From HGM04593 sp045589695 (lineage in GTDB: Bacteria; Bacteroidota; Bacteroidia; Bacteroidales; Bacteroidaceae), in NCBI GenBank assembly GCA_045589695.1, contig JAZNPP010000037.1, forward strand, positions 1 to 64,000: a stretch of 64,000 nucleotides of DNA, written 5' to 3'. Below, piece after piece: positions 25,260 to 35,120 of this stretch (within the stretch, counting starts at the first letter, position 1; each line of letters starts with the position of its first letter). Both the position numbers and the translations under genes were made by a program. The notes under the pieces were generated by a model. The model was not told the DNA's origin. It did not search any database and was given only the letters and a program-made list of their open reading frames with translations.

Positions 25260-27914
25260 ATGAATAAGAATTTAATATATCTGTTTGCCGCACTTGTTAT
25301 TGCCTTCACGGGTTTGACAGGCTGTACCGACAATGACGAAATCGTTAATGGGAAGTATGGCTATGCGCAGTTCAAGCTGTATAAGAGCGCTTCTATGGGC
25401 AAGAATTATACAGCGGCGACTCGTGTTGTCGATAAACTGGAGTATCTTGCCGATGCCCATAAACTTAAAGTGGTGATGAAGTACGGCGATAATACTATAA
25501 CCCAGACTTTGGTATTGAATGCATACAATGCCGAGAATGCGGAGTACGGCTTGCGTAGCGACAAACTGCGTCTTTTGGCAGGCGAGTATGAGATAAAAGG
25601 TTTTACGTTGTATGGCAAGCTCGACAATGTACTTTTGTCGCGGGATGTCACCGATTGTGTCATGAATGTGGTTGCCGATGGCTTGACGGTGCAGTCTCTC
25701 GGCGTAGATGCAGTGGAGCGCGGCCTCGTGTCGTTCAAGCTCGTGAAAGATTGGGGCAATGCGACAAGGGCGGCCGAAGGCGAGGAGTATCCCTTCAGCA
25801 GCATAAAGGTTGTGGATATAACAGTTCAGGATATCTTTACAAAAGAGAAGACGACTTTTAATAAGATTAATGTTGAATATGTCGAGGATTTTGCCGAAGG
25901 TCCGGCAGACGAAGGACTTTATCCCGGCAAGAATAAAGAGATTTCTTACGCCTTGTGCGATACGGTTTTATGGCTTGAAGGCGGTACATACCGTGTGAGC
26001 GGTTGCGTTACGTATTCTGACAAAAAGGGAAAGATAAAACTTGCCGAAGAGCTGAATACGACACAAAACACATTTGTCGTAAAAGACAATGTTTTGACCG
26101 AAGAGGTTGAGGTTCCTATAAATCTTTCAGAGACAGCGGAGTATATAAAGGACTATTTGGCGTTGAAGGAGATTTGGGAAGCGCTTGACGGTCCTAACTG
26201 GAGCTATGCCGGCGATGTCGAAGCCGAAGGGGCCAACTGGAACTTCAACAAAGAGATTGATTTGTGGGGCGACCAGCCCGGTGTTCAGTTGCATGCCGAC
26301 GGCCGTGTGGCTACAATATCATTGGAAGGTTTCGGCCCGAAGGGAGTAGTGCCCGACGCTGTAGGACAGCTTAAGGAACTTGCGGTCTTTTATCTCGGCA
26401 GCCACTCCGACCTTTTAGGCGGTCATATTTTCGGACGGGTATCTCCTGACATGACTGCAGAAGAGAAGAAAGTTTTGAGAATGGACTATGCCGATAAGGT
26501 GCTGGAAAAGGATTTTCGTTCGGGACTCTCCAAAATATGGCAGGAGACAATCGAACTCGATGATAAAGAGGCTCCCTTAAAGAAGAGCATATCGCTCAAG
26601 CATATCCAGTTCGGTGATATGACAAACGGCATTACGGGTATCTCTAAAGCTATAATGCACTGTACCAAGCTTGAACAGTTCTTTATAGCAAACTGCCCGA
26701 TAGAACATAAAGATTTCTTCCGGGAGATAACAGACCCGAGATATGTCTCCGATACGCTCAGCTGGGCAAAAATGACAAACTTGCTCGACCTTGAGATATT
26801 TAACTGCCCTAAGCTTACAGCGTTGCCGTTGGATATGCTTACCGGCCTTCCCGAACTCCAGATGCTTAACGTGGCATGCTGCAAGGGAATCTCGGGAGAA
26901 CAACTGAAAAAGGACTGGGAGGCTATTATCGACGGTAATTGCGGCGACAAGATTCAGGTGCTTTACATGGGTTTCAATAATCTTAAGGAGTTCCCAGAGC
27001 ATGAGAAACTGAGCAAAATGACAAAACTTGGCATGATAGACTGTGCCAATAACCAGCTTGAGACTCTGCATCCGTTCGGAAAGAGCATAAACCTTGCGAA
27101 GGTGTACCTTGATTACAACAAGATAAAGAGTATTCCGGTGGCTGATGACGGCCACTTCATAGGATTCTCGCAACTCGAAAGCTTTACGGCTTCGCATAAC
27201 GAGATTGAAGAGTTCCCCGACATATTCAATGCCAATTCAGCCTATGTATGCCAGTCAATAGACTTCTCTTACAACAAAATAAAGGGTTTTGAGCATGGTG
27301 ATAACGCAAGGGGAGTGAACGCTTCGCAGGTAAACCTTTCGGATAACCATCTTGAAACATTCCCTGCGGTGCTTTTCAAGAAGAACTCTCCAATGAACTA
27401 TCTTGTTCTTGCCGGCAACGGAATGAAAGAGATACCCGAAGGCTCGCTGAGCGGCAAGAACGCGTACCTTCTTGAGGCTCTTGACCTCAGCTACAACAAG
27501 TTGAGCAAGCTGCCCGACGACTTCTATGCACGTACGTTGCCCTATCTTTCCGGGTTGGACCTCAGCTATAACTGCTTTTCGGAATTCCCGACAAAACCTT
27601 TGAGCATAAACAGCTTGTCACGTTTGTTTGTACGCTATCAGCGTGACGAAAACGGTAATCGTATTCTAAAAGAATGGCCTACGGGAATATATACTTGTCC
27701 GTCATTGTCGTTCCTCTGTCTCGGTGGCAATGACCTTAGAAAGATTGAAGATACAATATCGCCTTATATTTACTATTTTGAAATTGCCGACAACCCGAAC
27801 ATTTCTATTGACATGTCCGGCGTTTGCGATTATATACGTGCAGGAATATATATGCTTATATATGACCGAACACAGGATATAAGAGGTTGTGACGCTATTA
27901 AACTTGAACGATAA
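25260..27914 (+). CDS. Leucine-rich-repeat lipoprotein 1 (DUF4458-like N-region)
   Basis: An 884-residue lipoprotein with Cys22 (LTGC), followed by acidic TDNDE, a context favouring surface export. Residues 30-290 contain two related beta-rich modules (VKDWGNATRAAEGE, VVDITVQDIFTKEK) reminiscent of the DUF4458 domain; that assignment is tentative. From about 440 a series of leucine-rich repeats runs to the end (LDLSYNKLSKLPDDF, LDLSYNCFSEFPTKP). LRR arcs bind proteins, so this is a candidate surface protein receptor. Confidence 0.85.
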   Translation: MNKNLIYLFAALVIAFTGLTGCTDNDEIVNGKYGYAQFKLYKSASMGKNYTAATRVVDKLEYLADAHKLKVVMKYGDNTITQTLVLNAYNAENAEYGLRSDKLRLLAGEYEIKGFTLYGKLDNVLLSRDVTDCVMNVVADGLTVQSLGVDAVERGLVSFKLVKDWGNATRAAEGEEYPFSSIKVVDITVQDIFTKEKTTFNKINVEYVEDFAEGPADEGLYPGKNKEISYALCDTVLWLEGGTYRVSGCVTYSDKKGKIKLAEELNTTQNTFVVKDNVLTEEVEVPINLSETAEYIKDYLALKEIWEALDGPNWSYAGDVEAEGANWNFNKEIDLWGDQPGVQLHADGRVATISLEGFGPKGVVPDAVGQLKELAVFYLGSHSDLLGGHIFGRVSPDMTAEEKKVLRMDYADKVLEKDFRSGLSKIWQETIELDDKEAPLKKSISLKHIQFGDMTNGITGISKAIMHCTKLEQFFIANCPIEHKDFFREITDPRYVSDTLSWAKMTNLLDLEIFNCPKLTALPLDMLTGLPELQMLNVACCKGISGEQLKKDWEAIIDGNCGDKIQVLYMGFNNLKEFPEHEKLSKMTKLGMIDCANNQLETLHPFGKSINLAKVYLDYNKIKSIPVADDGHFIGFSQLESFTASHNEIEEFPDIFNANSAYVCQSIDFSYNKIKGFEHGDNARGVNASQVNLSDNHLETFPAVLFKKNSPMNYLVLAGNGMKEIPEGSLSGKNAYLLEALDLSYNKLSKLPDDFYARTLPYLSGLDLSYNCFSEFPTKPLSINSLSRLFVRYQRDENGNRILKEWPTGIYTCPSLSFLCLGGNDLRKIEDTISPYIYYFEIADNPNISIDMSGVCDYIRAGIYMLIYDRTQDIRGCDAIKLER

Positions 27915-27931
27915 TTATAACAGAAACAGAT

Positions 27932-29641
27932 ATGGCAAAATATATTCTAAAGTTTACACTGTCGCTCGCTGTAGCCCTTTTGGCTGCCGCATGTACTGAC
28001 GATGAAGGCAAGGTTGTCGGGTTTTCTGTAAATAATGAAGAGTCGGTAATAACTTTTGACGCCGCTGGCGGCAAGAAGGTTGTCCTTGTCGAGACTGACG
28101 AGAGTTGGGTGGCGACGACAATGGAGCCCTGGATTACAATATCGCCGGCGAACGGCTTGGGCTCTGCCGCTTGCGAGATAATAGTAGATTCATCTCTTAC
28201 CAATGAGGTACGCCCGGGAGCGATACGCTTTACTCCCGGTATAAGCCCTTCCAAGACATTAAAGGTCGAGCAGTTCGGCTTTGACAAGATGATATCGCCA
28301 AAGGACAGCGTTGTGACAATCGAGTCTTCGGAAAAGCTTGACAAGCGTTATTTCGAGGCGGAGATATCTTCGAACGTGCAGTTCAAGGTTGAGTGCGACT
28401 TCATGGGAAACGACGAGTGGCTTACTCCTGCGACACCCGAATTAGTGCTTGACCGAGGCTCTCGTCCGCGCACGGTAAAACTTCGTTTCGACTGGAAAAT
28501 GAATACGGACACGCTTGAACGTGTGGCCGAAATAAAGTTTGTCCCGAAAAGTGCCGATGACGTTCTTAAGAAAGAGGCGATATTGACCGTAAGGCAGAAG
28601 GCCGCTGTGAAAATAGAGGATAACCGTGCCGGTGACTCTATCGCGCTTGTTGTCATCAATGAGCGTTTGAACTGCTGGAGCGACGCTTGGGATACAAGCG
28701 AGAACATGCAGTACTGGAGCGGCGTGAAGCTTTGGGAAAAGACCGATACGGCATTGCCGTGCCCCGAAGCTGTCGGCCGTGTCCGTTCTGTGGAGTATTT
28801 CCTGATAGATACTAAGGAGAGCTTGCCTTCGGAATTCAAATATTTGAAGTATCTTGAGTCTTTGTCTGTGTCAAGCAATATCAACACGATGTTGCTCGAT
28901 ATTGAGTTAGGTACAGAGATCTGCGACCTGGAGTATTTGAAGAACATCCGTCTGTTCTCGTATGGCCTTGTTTCATTGCCGGCCGAGTTCGTGAAACTCG
29001 GCAACTCGCTTGAGACACTCGATTTGAGCGCTAATAACTTCACGGCAATACCCGAAATACTTACTCCGGAGAACTTCCCTAAACTTAAGTCTCTGAACTT
29101 CATAGGCTCAAGACGTTACACGACAAGCGATTTGCGTAAGGCCGGCAACTATAAGGACAGAGGCGGTGTCGGACTGCACTTCAACAGCGATACGGACAAT
29201 GCTTTGCGTAATCTTTTGTTGTGGGAGAATCTTGAGGAACTTTCTCTGTCGAACTGTTACATCGAGGGCTCAATCCCCGATTTCAAGGTCGGCGAGGATG
29301 GAGTAGTAGCATACGAGCAGAAGGATGTCGATGCGTGGGGCGGCGACACGATACAGTATGTGGCCGACAACAAGATACCTAAGATTTTGCCTAACTGCAC
29401 AATCTTGAGGCTTAACCTGAATTTCTTTACAGGCAAACTGCCCGACTGGTTGCGTTATCACCCGCACCTGCTTGAATGGATGCCCGACCTTTTGATTTTC
29501 CATCAGCAGGAAAAGGGCTACAATTCCGAAGGCAAGGTAGTCGGCTTCGACAACACCCCGTCTACGTTTGACTACTATTATGAAGCGTTCCCGGCTTTAA
29601 GAGAAAAGTTTGAACTTAAGGATGAGATAACAAATGAATGA
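27932..29641 (+). CDS. BACON plus leucine-rich-repeat lipoprotein 2
   Basis: A 569-residue lipoprotein with Cys21 (AAAC), followed by TDDEG. A BACON-type domain (about 30-115, ETDESWVATTMEPWITISPANG) and a second beta module lead into an LRR region (about 300-520, LETLDLSANNFTAIPEIL, LEELSLSNCYIEGS). It is a partner or paralogue of the preceding LRR protein. Its stop lies 8 bp inside the next gene, so the subtilase gene is translationally coupled to it. Confidence 0.85.
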   Translation: MAKYILKFTLSLAVALLAAACTDDEGKVVGFSVNNEESVITFDAAGGKKVVLVETDESWVATTMEPWITISPANGLGSAACEIIVDSSLTNEVRPGAIRFTPGISPSKTLKVEQFGFDKMISPKDSVVTIESSEKLDKRYFEAEISSNVQFKVECDFMGNDEWLTPATPELVLDRGSRPRTVKLRFDWKMNTDTLERVAEIKFVPKSADDVLKKEAILTVRQKAAVKIEDNRAGDSIALVVINERLNCWSDAWDTSENMQYWSGVKLWEKTDTALPCPEAVGRVRSVEYFLIDTKESLPSEFKYLKYLESLSVSSNINTMLLDIELGTEICDLEYLKNIRLFSYGLVSLPAEFVKLGNSLETLDLSANNFTAIPEILTPENFPKLKSLNFIGSRRYTTSDLRKAGNYKDRGGVGLHFNSDTDNALRNLLLWENLEELSLSNCYIEGSIPDFKVGEDGVVAYEQKDVDAWGGDTIQYVADNKIPKILPNCTILRLNLNFFTGKLPDWLRYHPHLLEWMPDLLIFHQQEKGYNSEGKVVGFDNTPSTFDYYYEAFPALREKFELKDEITNE

Positions 29642-31670
29642 TATGATAAAGAGATTTGTATATACGCTGTTTATAACATTTGCCGCTTTGTCGTGTACCG
29701 ACAATGCCGAAAACGGAAACATGTTGCAGGGCAGCCTGTCCGCACCGTTCAATGATGATGCCGTTGAGGGAGAACTGCTTATAAAGTTCGCGCCTGAGAT
29801 GACCGATATACTCGACGCTCATTATGCTGCGCGCTCCGCAGGCGGCATTGCGACCCGTTCAGGCATTCCGTCTACCGATGAGGTGTTGAGCATTCTCGGC
29901 GCATACAGCATCGAAAGGGTGTTCCCTATTGACCCGGAAACCGAAGAACGCACTCGTGAGGCGGGGCTTCATCTTTGGTACAAGGTCAGCTTTGACAAGG
30001 GAATTGATGTCAATGAGGCAAAGATGCAGTTGTCCAAACTGGGAGAAATTTCAAAGATGCAGTGCAACCGACGCATATACAGTGCGGGCAACGGCAAGAA
30101 GCCAGTGTTTGTAAGTGCCGAAGATTTCAGAGAGGCTTCCGCCGATAAAGCGGCATTGCCTTTCAACGACCCAGATTTGCATCTTCAGTGGGGTTATATA
30201 AACAAGGGCGGCTATAGTTTCGAGCAGGAGTGGGCCAAGAGCATAAAGAACTGCGACGTGAACTGCGAAGAGGCGTGGGCAGTCTGTACCGGCGACCCTT
30301 CAATCATTGTCGGTGTCATGGACGAGGGCGTAATGTGGGATCATCCCGACCTTGAGCCTAACATGTGGGTGAACGAGGATGAGGACAACGGCTCTTATGA
30401 GGATAACGATAACAACGGTTTCAAAGGCGACCGTTATGGTTACAATTTCGCATCGGACAGGGGTTACATATCATCTACCGGCTCAAATGACAGCGGTCAC
30501 GGAACGCACGTGGCGGGAACTATCGCAGCGGTGAACAATAACAATCTCGGCGTGTGCGGCATTGCCGGCGGCGACGCTTCAAAAGGCGAGTCAGGTGTCA
30601 AGATAATGTCTTTGCAGATATTCGATGACAGCAGGGCTTCTACGGTAGCTCTTGAGGCTAAAGCGTTCAAATATGCGGCCGATAACGGCGCTGTCGTCGT
30701 GCAGTGCAGCTGGGGCTATAACTCGGCATATTCAAATATAATTCAAGGCTTCACCCCGGGCCCTGCAAGCGAGAAGGAGTGGGAAACGCTCTATCCGCTT
30801 GAAAAGGAGGCTATCGACTATTTCATAGAGAATGCAGGCTCTCCTAACGGAGTCATTGACGGCGGTATTGTCGTCTTTGCTGCAGGTAACGAATCTGCGG
30901 GCAAGCCTGCCTATCCCGGAGCTTATTCAAAGTGCTTGTCGGTAAGCGCTATCGCAGCCGACTATACGCCGGCTACTTATACCGATTACGGCGAGGAGGT
31001 CGATTTTACGGCTCCGGGCGGTGACGGCGATTACTATGGCGTTCCGGGAAGCTCTTACGAGAACGGGGGAATGATATATTCTACTCTTTCTTTCGAGGGA
31101 AAAGCGGGCTACGGCTTCTACGAGGGTACATCAATGTCTTGTCCTCACGTTTCTGGCGTGGTTGCGCTCGGTCTCTCATATGCGGCTAAGCTGCGCCGTC
31201 ATTTTACGGCCGAGGAATTCATTGAGCTGATGTCAAAAGAATCGACCGATATCGAGGAGTACTTCGAGGGTGAGAAATTTTCTTACTATAATCACTCCTC
31301 ACCCGGCTCGTTCGCGACAAAGACTCCTCTGTCGCAGTACAAGGGAAAGATGGGCAAGCTCGTGAATGCAGGAAAGCTGTTGAAGGCGATTGAGACTGCC
31401 GGACGTGACATGAAGATACCGAATTTCTATGTCGCTCCCGAAAAGTCGGTAACGCTTGACCTCGCGCGCTTCTTTGTCAATGGCGAAAACTTGGAATACA
31501 GCTGTGAGATTTTGGACAATACGGCAGCGACGGCCGAAATAGAAGGTACGGTATTGACTGTGAACGGCAAGAGAGAGGGCTTTACGTCTTTGACAATAAA
31601 AGTGAATGGCGCGGAACATACCGTTGAGGTTACCGTACGCAACGGCGCTAATGATAATGGCTGGCTGTAA
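29634..31670 (+). CDS. S8 (subtilisin-like) protease lipoprotein
   Basis: A 678-residue lipoprotein with Cys21 (ALSC). Residues 40-150 look like an I9/fervidolysin-type propeptide (GELLIKFAPEMTDI). The catalytic domain holds Asp in VGVMDEGVMWDHPDL, His in SGHGTHVAGT, the oxyanion Asn in FAAGNES and Ser in GTSMSCPHVSG, so it should be active. The usual DTG/DSG is DEG here. A small beta domain ends the protein. It is probably surface-tethered, cutting proteins for uptake by SusCD. An alternative start at 29643 would remove three residues. Confidence 0.93.
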   Translation: MNDMIKRFVYTLFITFAALSCTDNAENGNMLQGSLSAPFNDDAVEGELLIKFAPEMTDILDAHYAARSAGGIATRSGIPSTDEVLSILGAYSIERVFPIDPETEERTREAGLHLWYKVSFDKGIDVNEAKMQLSKLGEISKMQCNRRIYSAGNGKKPVFVSAEDFREASADKAALPFNDPDLHLQWGYINKGGYSFEQEWAKSIKNCDVNCEEAWAVCTGDPSIIVGVMDEGVMWDHPDLEPNMWVNEDEDNGSYEDNDNNGFKGDRYGYNFASDRGYISSTGSNDSGHGTHVAGTIAAVNNNNLGVCGIAGGDASKGESGVKIMSLQIFDDSRASTVALEAKAFKYAADNGAVVVQCSWGYNSAYSNIIQGFTPGPASEKEWETLYPLEKEAIDYFIENAGSPNGVIDGGIVVFAAGNESAGKPAYPGAYSKCLSVSAIAADYTPATYTDYGEEVDFTAPGGDGDYYGVPGSSYENGGMIYSTLSFEGKAGYGFYEGTSMSCPHVSGVVALGLSYAAKLRRHFTAEEFIELMSKESTDIEEYFEGEKFSYYNHSSPGSFATKTPLSQYKGKMGKLVNAGKLLKAIETAGRDMKIPNFYVAPEKSVTLDLARFFVNGENLEYSCEILDNTAATAEIEGTVLTVNGKREGFTSLTIKVNGAEHTVEVTVRNGANDNGWL

Positions 31671-32467
31671 TGGCTGTTATGAAGAGGTGTATAGTTTTTT
31701 TATCGTTGATTGCTGTCCTGTCTGTCCAGCCTGTTGCCGGGCAGCTCGGCAAACGGCTTTCACGTGAGGCTATCGACTCTTTAAAGGACAAGAGGCTGCT
31801 CGACGGCGGCAGCCGGTATCTGTTCTTTGATGAATATACCCATGACATGGGTACGATATACGAAAGCGATACGGTACAGGTAATTAGTTTCGCATTTGAG
31901 AATGTGTCGAATGGGGTCGTTGAAATAACCGATATTGTTACGAACTGCGGGTGTACCACCTCGTTTTGCGGCAAAAAGAATTTCAATCCCGGCGAGAAAG
32001 GCACGGTAACGGTCAAGTTCGACCCTCATCGCCGTTCAGGAACGGTAGACACGAACGCATTTGTATACACGTCGTTATCAAGCGTGCATCCTGTTGCGAA
32101 ACTTACGCTCTTGGGAAATGTAATCGACAGGAATGAATGGAGACACTTGCCGTGCGTTATGGGAAGCATGCGTCTTAAGAGCAAAGAGGCATGCTTTGAA
32201 CCGGTGAGAAACGGTACGGCTCCGCAAGTGCGTATAGCTTGCGCCAATGTAGGCACATCGCCTCTGCGTCTCTTTTCAAGAATGTTGCCGCCGTATGCGG
32301 CGTTCGCGACAGAGCCGGCGGAACTCGCTCCCGGCGAGGAGGGCGACTTGGTAATAACCGTTAATGGCAGTCTGTTGCCCGAGGATGGAGCGGACGGCTT
32401 TGAGATATTGGTGGAGGGCGTCGAAGGGCGAATCTCGGACCGCATAATTAAAGTAAGACTAAAATAA
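31670..32467 (+). CDS. DUF1573 exported protein
   Basis: A 265-residue protein with a signal peptide ending PVAGQ. A DUF1573 Ig-like domain (about 50-150) carries the hallmark ITDIVTNCGCTTS and FNPGEKGTVTVKFDP. A second beta-sandwich of similar type follows. Members of this family are periplasmic or surface accessory proteins of unknown function in Bacteroidota. It overlaps the protease stop by one base (TAATG), so it is part of the operon. A second ATG at 31679 is also possible. Confidence 0.85.
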   Translation: MAVMKRCIVFLSLIAVLSVQPVAGQLGKRLSREAIDSLKDKRLLDGGSRYLFFDEYTHDMGTIYESDTVQVISFAFENVSNGVVEITDIVTNCGCTTSFCGKKNFNPGEKGTVTVKFDPHRRSGTVDTNAFVYTSLSSVHPVAKLTLLGNVIDRNEWRHLPCVMGSMRLKSKEACFEPVRNGTAPQVRIACANVGTSPLRLFSRMLPPYAAFATEPAELAPGEEGDLVITVNGSLLPEDGADGFEILVEGVEGRISDRIIKVRLK

Positions 32468-32480
32468 AAAGAGTGAACAT

Positions 32481-32945
32481 ATGAAAACTTTTTTAAAGAC
32501 TTTTGTGATACTATTCGCGATATCGTTTCTTGGCAGTTGCAGCAACGACGGCATTGATGATATTCTGCCCGAGAACTTAGAGGTCACTCCTAACAATATA
32601 GCAGGCGTCTGGAAGTTGATGGAGGTCAATGGAGCTGTTCTTCCGGCCGATGCGTACTGTTATGTGGAGTACATACGCAAAGACAAGAAATTCGTGATGT
32701 ATCAGAAGTTTGACAGTATGTATCCTCGTCGTATAACGGGCAAGTATTCTATTGAGAACGATGCGAAGAAGGGCTCTGTGCTTTCAGGCGTTTATGATTT
32801 CGGTATGGGAGGGTGGAACAATAAATATATCGTCTCCGAACTTCTTGAGAATGATATGGTGCTTGTTTCAGAATCTCAGGACGAGGTCTGCAAATACATG
32901 CGTTGCAACGAGGTGCCTGCCGACATATTGGAGCAGGCAAAATGA
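32481..32945 (+). CDS. Small lipocalin-like lipoprotein
   Basis: A 154-residue lipoprotein with Cys20 (LGSC), followed by SNDGIDD. The domain starts with NIAGVWKLMEVNG and has a repeating beta pattern like the lipocalin-like proteins of Bacteroidota. It is the last gene of the SusCD operon, 13 bp after the DUF1573 gene. The function is unknown; ligand binding is inferred from the fold. Confidence 0.75.
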   Translation: MKTFLKTFVILFAISFLGSCSNDGIDDILPENLEVTPNNIAGVWKLMEVNGAVLPADAYCYVEYIRKDKKFVMYQKFDSMYPRRITGKYSIENDAKKGSVLSGVYDFGMGGWNNKYIVSELLENDMVLVSESQDEVCKYMRCNEVPADILEQAK

Positions 32946-33017
32946 CTGTTTTGCCCTAAAAACGCCTTGTTTGTGCATAATTAGCGGGGATTTAGATAAA
33001 AAAACATATTTTTTAAA

Positions 33018-33046
33018 TTTGTTTTGAAACAAAAAGGCTATATTTG
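33018..33046 (+). promoter_or_regulatory. Promoter of rho
   Basis: TTTG (33018-33021), a 17-bp spacer and TATATTTG (33039-33046), giving a leader of about 95 nt before the rho ATG. The leader may be used for autoregulation, as is known for rho in other bacteria (inference). Confidence 0.6.
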
Positions 33047-33146
33047 CATTATAATTAGTGCAGGGCTTTCCCTGCCCGTTTCAATTCATAAAAATCAAAC
33101 TTTTTCTTTAGTAAACTTATTTCTCCTTTGAGATAAGATTATCTTT

Positions 33147-35063
33147 ATGTATCACATTGAACAATTGAGAAGCAAGGAGATTGCCGATTTGCAGTCTATT
33201 GCCCAAGAATTAGGAATTAAAGGTATAAAATCTCTTGACAGGGATTCTCTGATATACCGAATTCTCGACGGTCAGGCAATGCAGAACAGCAAGACCGGCG
33301 CCCCCGCCGTAGTAAAAGAAGAGAACAGAATGAATCGTCGCGAGCATCGCCGTAACAGAATTCATGCCGATGCTCCGAGCAAGGTTTATACCGCTACCGG
33401 CGACAAGGCTGTCAAGCTTGAAAAGAGCGAGCCGAAAAAGGCTGTTGCCGAGGTTGTCGCCGAAAAGCCTGTCGAGAAACCTGTCGTAAAACCCGCCGAG
33501 CCCGTTGCGGTACAAGAAAACGGTGCGGCGGAGCCGGCAAAACCCAAGAAACGCGGCCGTAAGCCAAAGAGTGAAACTGTAGCGGCGGAGCCTATGGCAG
33601 AGCCTGCGAAAGAGGCTGTAGAGGCACCGGCGCCGGTAGAAGAAAAGAGCGAAGTGGCTCCTGCTCCAAAGAAACGTGGCCGCAAGCCTAAGGCGAAGCC
33701 CGAGATTGCTGCAGAGCCTGTTCCGGAGCCCGAAAAAACAGAGGCCCCCGCTGTGCCTGAAGCAAAGAGCGAGGGCGAAGCCTTTGTCCCTATCGAAGAA
33801 CTTCCGAGCGAGAGCAAGGAGTTGCCGGCAGAGCTTGTCGATAAGTTCGAGAAGAACGCCAAAGAGCATAAGAAAAACAATCAACGCCGTCAGCAGGACA
33901 AACGTCACGAGGCGCAGGCCGAAGAGGCTCCTAAGCAGTATGATTTCGCTAATGTGCTGCGTGTTGAGGGCGTTCTCGAAATTATGCCCGACAACTACGG
34001 CTTCTTGCGTTCTTCGGACTACAACTATCTTGCCTCGCCCGACGATGTATATGTATCGCAGTCGCAGATTAAACTCTATGGCCTGAAAACAGGCGATGTT
34101 GTCGAGGGCATAATCCGTCCGGCATCGGCTGGCGAGAAATATTTCCCGTTGGTCAAGGTGAACCGTATCAACGGCGTCTCCCCGGAGCTTGTCCGTGACC
34201 GAGTTTCATTCGACAACCTTACCCCATTGTTCCCCGACGAGAAATTCACATTGTGCAGCGGAAGCTATGACAATCTTTCGGCTCGTGTAGTGGATCTTTT
34301 CTCTCCTATCGGCAAAGGACAGCGTGGTCTTATCGTAGCGCAGCCTAAAACCGGTAAGACAATGCTGCTCAAAGATATAGCTAATGCGATTGCTGCCAAC
34401 CACCCAGAGGCTTACATGATTATGCTTCTCATTGACGAGCGTCCCGAGGAGGTTACCGACATGGCGCGTTCGGTCAATGCCGAGGTCATCGCGTCTACTT
34501 TCGATGAACCGGCTGAGCGTCATGTGAAAATTGCGGGAATTGTTCTTGAAAGAGCGAAACGTATGGTTGAAAGCGGCCACGATGTTATAATCTTCCTCGA
34601 CTCGATAACACGTCTTGCACGTGCCTATAACACCGTTTCTCCGGCCTCGGGCAAGGTGCTTTCGGGAGGTGTGGACGCAAATGCGCTTCATAAGCCAAAA
34701 CGTTTCTTCGGCGCAGCTCGTAACATCGAGAACGGCGGCTCGCTTACAATCATAGCGACGGCTCTTATCGATACCGGTTCAAAGATGGACGAGGTTATCT
34801 TTGAAGAGTTCAAGGGTACCGGCAACATGGAGCTTCAGCTCGACCGCTCTCTTGCGAACAAACGCATATTCCCTGCTGTAAATATCATTGCGTCATCAAC
34901 GCGCCGCGACGACCTTCTTCTTGACCGTCAGACACTTGACCGCATGTGGATATTGCGTAAGCATCTTGCCGACATGACTCCTATGGAGGCTATGGAATTC
35001 TTGAAAGACAGGCTCGAAAGAACAAAGGACAACGACGAATTCTTGATGAGCATGAATTCATAA
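33147..35063 (+). CDS. rho: Transcription termination factor Rho with long disordered insert
   Basis: A 638-residue RNA-dependent ATPase. The N-terminal Rho_N helices (1-45) are split from the RNA-binding OB fold by a disordered region (about 55-265) rich in Ala, Pro, Glu and Lys. The insert contains two AT-hook-like KKRGRKPK motifs. The OB fold begins near VLRVEGVLEIMPDNYGFLR. The ATPase core has Walker A AQPKTGKT, Walker B VIIFLDS, and the Q- and R-loops. Bacteroides Rho inserts of this type have been reported to drive condensate formation. Ends before a strong terminator. Confidence 0.96.
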   Translation: MYHIEQLRSKEIADLQSIAQELGIKGIKSLDRDSLIYRILDGQAMQNSKTGAPAVVKEENRMNRREHRRNRIHADAPSKVYTATGDKAVKLEKSEPKKAVAEVVAEKPVEKPVVKPAEPVAVQENGAAEPAKPKKRGRKPKSETVAAEPMAEPAKEAVEAPAPVEEKSEVAPAPKKRGRKPKAKPEIAAEPVPEPEKTEAPAVPEAKSEGEAFVPIEELPSESKELPAELVDKFEKNAKEHKKNNQRRQQDKRHEAQAEEAPKQYDFANVLRVEGVLEIMPDNYGFLRSSDYNYLASPDDVYVSQSQIKLYGLKTGDVVEGIIRPASAGEKYFPLVKVNRINGVSPELVRDRVSFDNLTPLFPDEKFTLCSGSYDNLSARVVDLFSPIGKGQRGLIVAQPKTGKTMLLKDIANAIAANHPEAYMIMLLIDERPEEVTDMARSVNAEVIASTFDEPAERHVKIAGIVLERAKRMVESGHDVIIFLDSITRLARAYNTVSPASGKVLSGGVDANALHKPKRFFGAARNIENGGSLTIIATALIDTGSKMDEVIFEEFKGTGNMELQLDRSLANKRIFPAVNIIASSTRRDDLLLDRQTLDRMWILRKHLADMTPMEAMEFLKDRLERTKDNDEFLMSMNS

Positions 35064-35068
35064 CAAAC

Positions 35069-35102
35069 AAAAAAGATATGGCCAATGGCCATATCTTTTT
35101 TG
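35069..35102. terminator. Bidirectional intrinsic terminator
   Basis: AAAAAAGATATGGCC (35069-35083) pairs with GGCCATATCTTTTTT (35087-35101) around a 3-nt loop, with A and T runs at both ends. It sits between convergent rho and the DUF3127 gene. Confidence 0.9.
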
Positions 35103-35120
35103 TTTGTTTTTCTTTCCGGT

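Noticed and set aside
33210..33908. Long minus-strand frame opposite the Rho insert
   Set aside because: It is the antisense of a repetitive Ala/Pro/Glu coding region. The high GC at codon positions keeps it open, and rho explains the sequence.
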